Origin: Dehalococcoidia bacterium
GTDB lineage: Bacteria; Chloroflexota; Dehalococcoidia; UBA2985
Assembly (NCBI GenBank): GCA_030740415.1
Contig: JASLXI010000064.1
Coordinates: 1-6,181, forward strand
Length of the DNA: 6,181 bases
Reading direction: 5' to 3'
A program made the position numbers and the translations under genes. Below, one piece after another: positions 4,913 through 6,181 of this stretch (position 1 is the stretch's first letter; the number at the start of each line of letters is the position of its first letter). The notes beneath the pieces are model-generated. The model did not search any database. It was not told the DNA's origin and saw only the letters and a list, made by a program, of their open reading frames with translations.

Positions 4913-5903
4913 CCTCCACCAGCCGGGGATTCGGGGTTGATCCCGGTATGCGGCCACGTCTGGCAATGGGCTTGCCGTCTATCTCGCGAATGTCTGCGTT
5001 GAACTCATATGGCACAGCACTGCTAATATAGCGCCCCACCTCGAAGACACTCACCGGGGCACCTTCCTCTATAAACTCCCTGATACGCTCTCCGTTCAGT
5101 TCTCCGCGGACAAATATCTCCACATGGGAGTAGCCAGCCAGGTCCATACGCGCGCGGACCTCCTTCACGGTATGAGGATGAATCCCATCCTGGGTCTGGG
5201 ATTCATCCAAGATGACTCCTCTCAGGCGCTGGCGTAAGGCCTTCGCCAGGCCGATGGACTCTTCCGTCTCGTCCTTCATAATGTTTACAGGGGCTACTCG
5301 TGAGACCTCCTGGGGGATATGCCTGTCAAAGGCCTGCATGGCCCGCACGGTGTCTCCCATGATCAGAGCTATGTTGGGCGAGATTGTGCCAGTTGGAGTG
5401 GTGCCTGCCAGCTTGGCCCCCAGGGAGGTAGAGCAAGATACACAGCCGCCTATCATGGCAGCGTAATCCATTATGCCTGCCACACCTGGATGAACATATC
5501 GTGCTCCAGTGGATATTACGGGAATGCCCGCCGCCGCGACTACGCACTCCTTGCTGGCTGTAGCCCATCCGGTGGAATGAGAGAGCGTGCCACACAAGGC
5601 GGTCTCATACAGACCAAAGGAGCCGTATGGGGCCGTGATCCTGAGGGCGACTTCTCCAGGAGAGACCTTGGTGCCCTCTTCTAGAGCCCAGACCTCGCGG
5701 TTGCTTTCCGGGAGCACTTTGCCGAGCAACGCCTTAACCTCCTTGATGCCACAAAAAACCCCACCTTCGGTTGGGGAGAACTCCATTACCACAACGGGGT
5801 TAATCCCTTCATTACGGAGAATAGTAGTTCCCCGATGAAAACTCACATCGGCGGAATCTCCCACCATGACTGAAGGTCTTACCTCAAAATCTGGTTCTGG
5901 CAT
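4905..5903 (-). CDS. pncB: Nicotinate phosphoribosyltransferase (short form), divergent motifs
   Basis: Nicotinate phosphoribosyltransferases join nicotinate and PRPP, with ATP hydrolysis, to give nicotinate mononucleotide in the Preiss-Handler NAD salvage route. The protein is 332 residues, shorter than most NAPRTases and closest in layout to the archaeal/Thermoplasma-like short type. Visible elements: N-terminal domain with DVSFHRGTTILRNEG (19-33), EGTKVSPGEVALRI (76-89) for the biotin-carrier-like fold, and STGARYVHPG (131-140). IGGCVSCSTSLGAKL (151-165), PTGTISP (170-176) and LIMGDT (180-185) follow. The C-terminus is EVRARMDLAGYSHVEIFV (248-265) and GKPIARRGRIPGSTPNPRL (310-328), a typical family ending. 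From memory, relatives have VSGGL where this has VRGEL (265-269), GVGSYIS where this has EVGRYIS (288-294), and GTMPHA where this has GTISPN (172-177). Activity is therefore uncertain. The ATG at 5903 is supported by AAGAGGAG (5908-5915). It lies 52 bases after an isochorismatase-family gene and tail-overlaps tilS by 8 bases. Confidence 0.85.
   Translation of the reverse strand: MPEPDFEVRPSVMVGDSADVSFHRGTTILRNEGINPVVVMEFSPTEGGVFCGIKEVKALLGKVLPESNREVWALEEGTKVSPGEVALRITAPYGSFGLYETALCGTLSHSTGWATASKECVVAAAGIPVISTGARYVHPGVAGIMDYAAMIGGCVSCSTSLGAKLAGTTPTGTISPNIALIMGDTVRAMQAFDRHIPQEVSRVAPVNIMKDETEESIGLAKALRQRLRGVILDESQTQDGIHPHTVKEVRARMDLAGYSHVEIFVRGELNGERIREFIEEGAPVSVFEVGRYISSAVPYEFNADIREIDGKPIARRGRIPGSTPNPRLVEVM
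5176..5208. repeat. Perfect 12-bp inverted repeat inside the NAPRTase gene
   Basis: GGATGAATCCCA (5176-5187) and TGGGATTCATCC (5197-5208) are exact reverse complements with a 9-base loop. The repeat lies in the minus-strand gene where it encodes the DESQTQDGIHP stretch, a variable part of the protein between conserved blocks. Chance occurrence of arms this long and this close is unlikely in a window of this size. Confidence 0.7.
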
Positions 5904-5907
5904 AAAG

Positions 5908-5915
5908 CTCCTCTT
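5908..5915 (-). promoter_or_regulatory. Ribosome binding site of the NAPRTase gene
   Basis: On the minus strand AAGAGGAG ends four bases before the ATG at 5903. It is one of the strongest Shine-Dalgarno matches in the window and settles the start. Confidence 0.7.
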
Positions 5916-5955
5916 GGATTCTCAGAGTTGAAGGAACCATTATCCCGTACCTTCG

Positions 5956-6181
5956 CTAGCCGGAGCCAATGGCCCGGGCAGTCACCAGCTTGGCACCCAG
6001 AATATTCTCCATGTGCTGGAGTGCCCAGACGTGAGCATTGGCATCGAAGGTTGCCACTGCGTCGGACGGGACTTCCACAGTATAGTCCCTATTTCGGGCA
6101 TCGGCGGTCGTATGCAGCACACAGATGTCAGTGCAGACCCCGCAGATGATTATCTTTTCCGGGCCTAGCTCCCTTAGTCGC
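5956..6181 (-). CDS. Isochorismatase/nicotinamidase-family cysteine hydrolase, C-terminal part (5' end beyond window)
   Basis: The frame enters from the right edge and stops at TAG (5956-5958), leaving 74 residues. It contains IICGVCTDICVLHTTADARNR-type sequence, the catalytic-Cys block of the isochorismatase-like fold (GxxTxxCVxxTxxDA; the last Cys of CTDIC is the expected nucleophile). It then shows VEVPSDAVATFDANAH, ALQHM and ILGAKLV, which is the standard family C-terminus. The N-terminal Asp and the central Lys of the catalytic triad lie outside the window. Members hydrolyse nicotinamide, isochorismate, biuret or similar amides. The NAPRTase gene immediately downstream (52-base gap, own ribosome site, same strand) makes nicotinamidase (PncA role: nicotinamide to nicotinate) the likely function, but this is context inference. 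A plus-strand frame over the same bases is a shadow. Confidence 0.88.
   Translation of the reverse strand, partial: RLRELGPEKIIICGVCTDICVLHTTADARNRDYTVEVPSDAVATFDANAHVWALQHMENILGAKLVTARAIGSG

Noticed and set aside
5928..6149. Plus-strand 73-codon open frame at the right end
   Set aside because: It is antisense to the isochorismatase-family C-terminus, whose catalytic-Cys block and C-terminal motifs are clear on the minus strand.
1..6181. Mobile element, CRISPR array, tRNA/rRNA, toxin-antitoxin or defence system
   Set aside because: No transposase or integrase motif, no spaced direct repeats, no cloverleaf and no defence-family domain was found on reading both strands.

Overview
The window is bacterial, about half G+C, with tightly packed genes and an operon-like layout. 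It contains four recognisable housekeeping-type genes plus a partial fifth and a decayed-looking sixth. The gene set is a CNNM/CorC-type 'hemolysin', a histidine phosphatase, TilS, a short-form nicotinate phosphoribosyltransferase and an isochorismatase-family amidase. That set, and the short ~330-residue NAPRTase, would fit a Chloroflexota (Dehalococcoidia-like) metagenome contig. This assignment is inference from family resemblance only and is weak. No mobile element, CRISPR array, tRNA or rRNA was seen.

Layout. Bases 1-230 hold no gene I can name, only a minus-strand open frame that runs off the left edge. An inositol-monophosphatase family gene lies on the minus strand (231-1166, possibly starting further upstream). 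It diverges from a plus-strand cluster across a ~0.4 kb region. That region holds a candidate minus promoter, two small dyads and a 45-codon remnant resembling the N-terminus of the DUF21/CNNM transporter gene that follows it. The plus cluster is the full-length CNNM/CBS/CorC_HlyC membrane protein (1577-2845), a histidine-phosphatase family gene (from ~2851) and tilS (3461-4912), with almost no spacing. On the minus strand, converging on tilS with an 8-base tail overlap, is a two-gene set: the C-terminal part of an isochorismatase/nicotinamidase-like hydrolase (enters from the right edge, stops at 5956) followed by a nicotinate phosphoribosyltransferase (4905-5903). Together these suggest nicotinamide-to-NaMN salvage.

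Most notable points. (1) The histidine-phosphatase gene lacks the catalytic RHG motif (it reads HYE). It is interrupted by an in-frame TAA, after which the same frame continues through a recognisable family C-terminus and ends 4 bases before the tilS start codon. It is therefore probably a recent pseudogene or pseudoenzyme. (2) The same gene carries a perfect 15-bp inverted repeat near its 5' end, far beyond chance expectation; shorter perfect intragenic inverted repeats occur in the phosphatase on the left, tilS and the NAPRTase. (3) A truncated DUF21 paralogue remnant sits directly before the intact gene. (4) The NAPRTase has charged substitutions in two motifs that, from memory, are glycine/serine-rich and phosphate-binding in relatives. 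I see no convincing new multi-gene defence or mobile system in this window.
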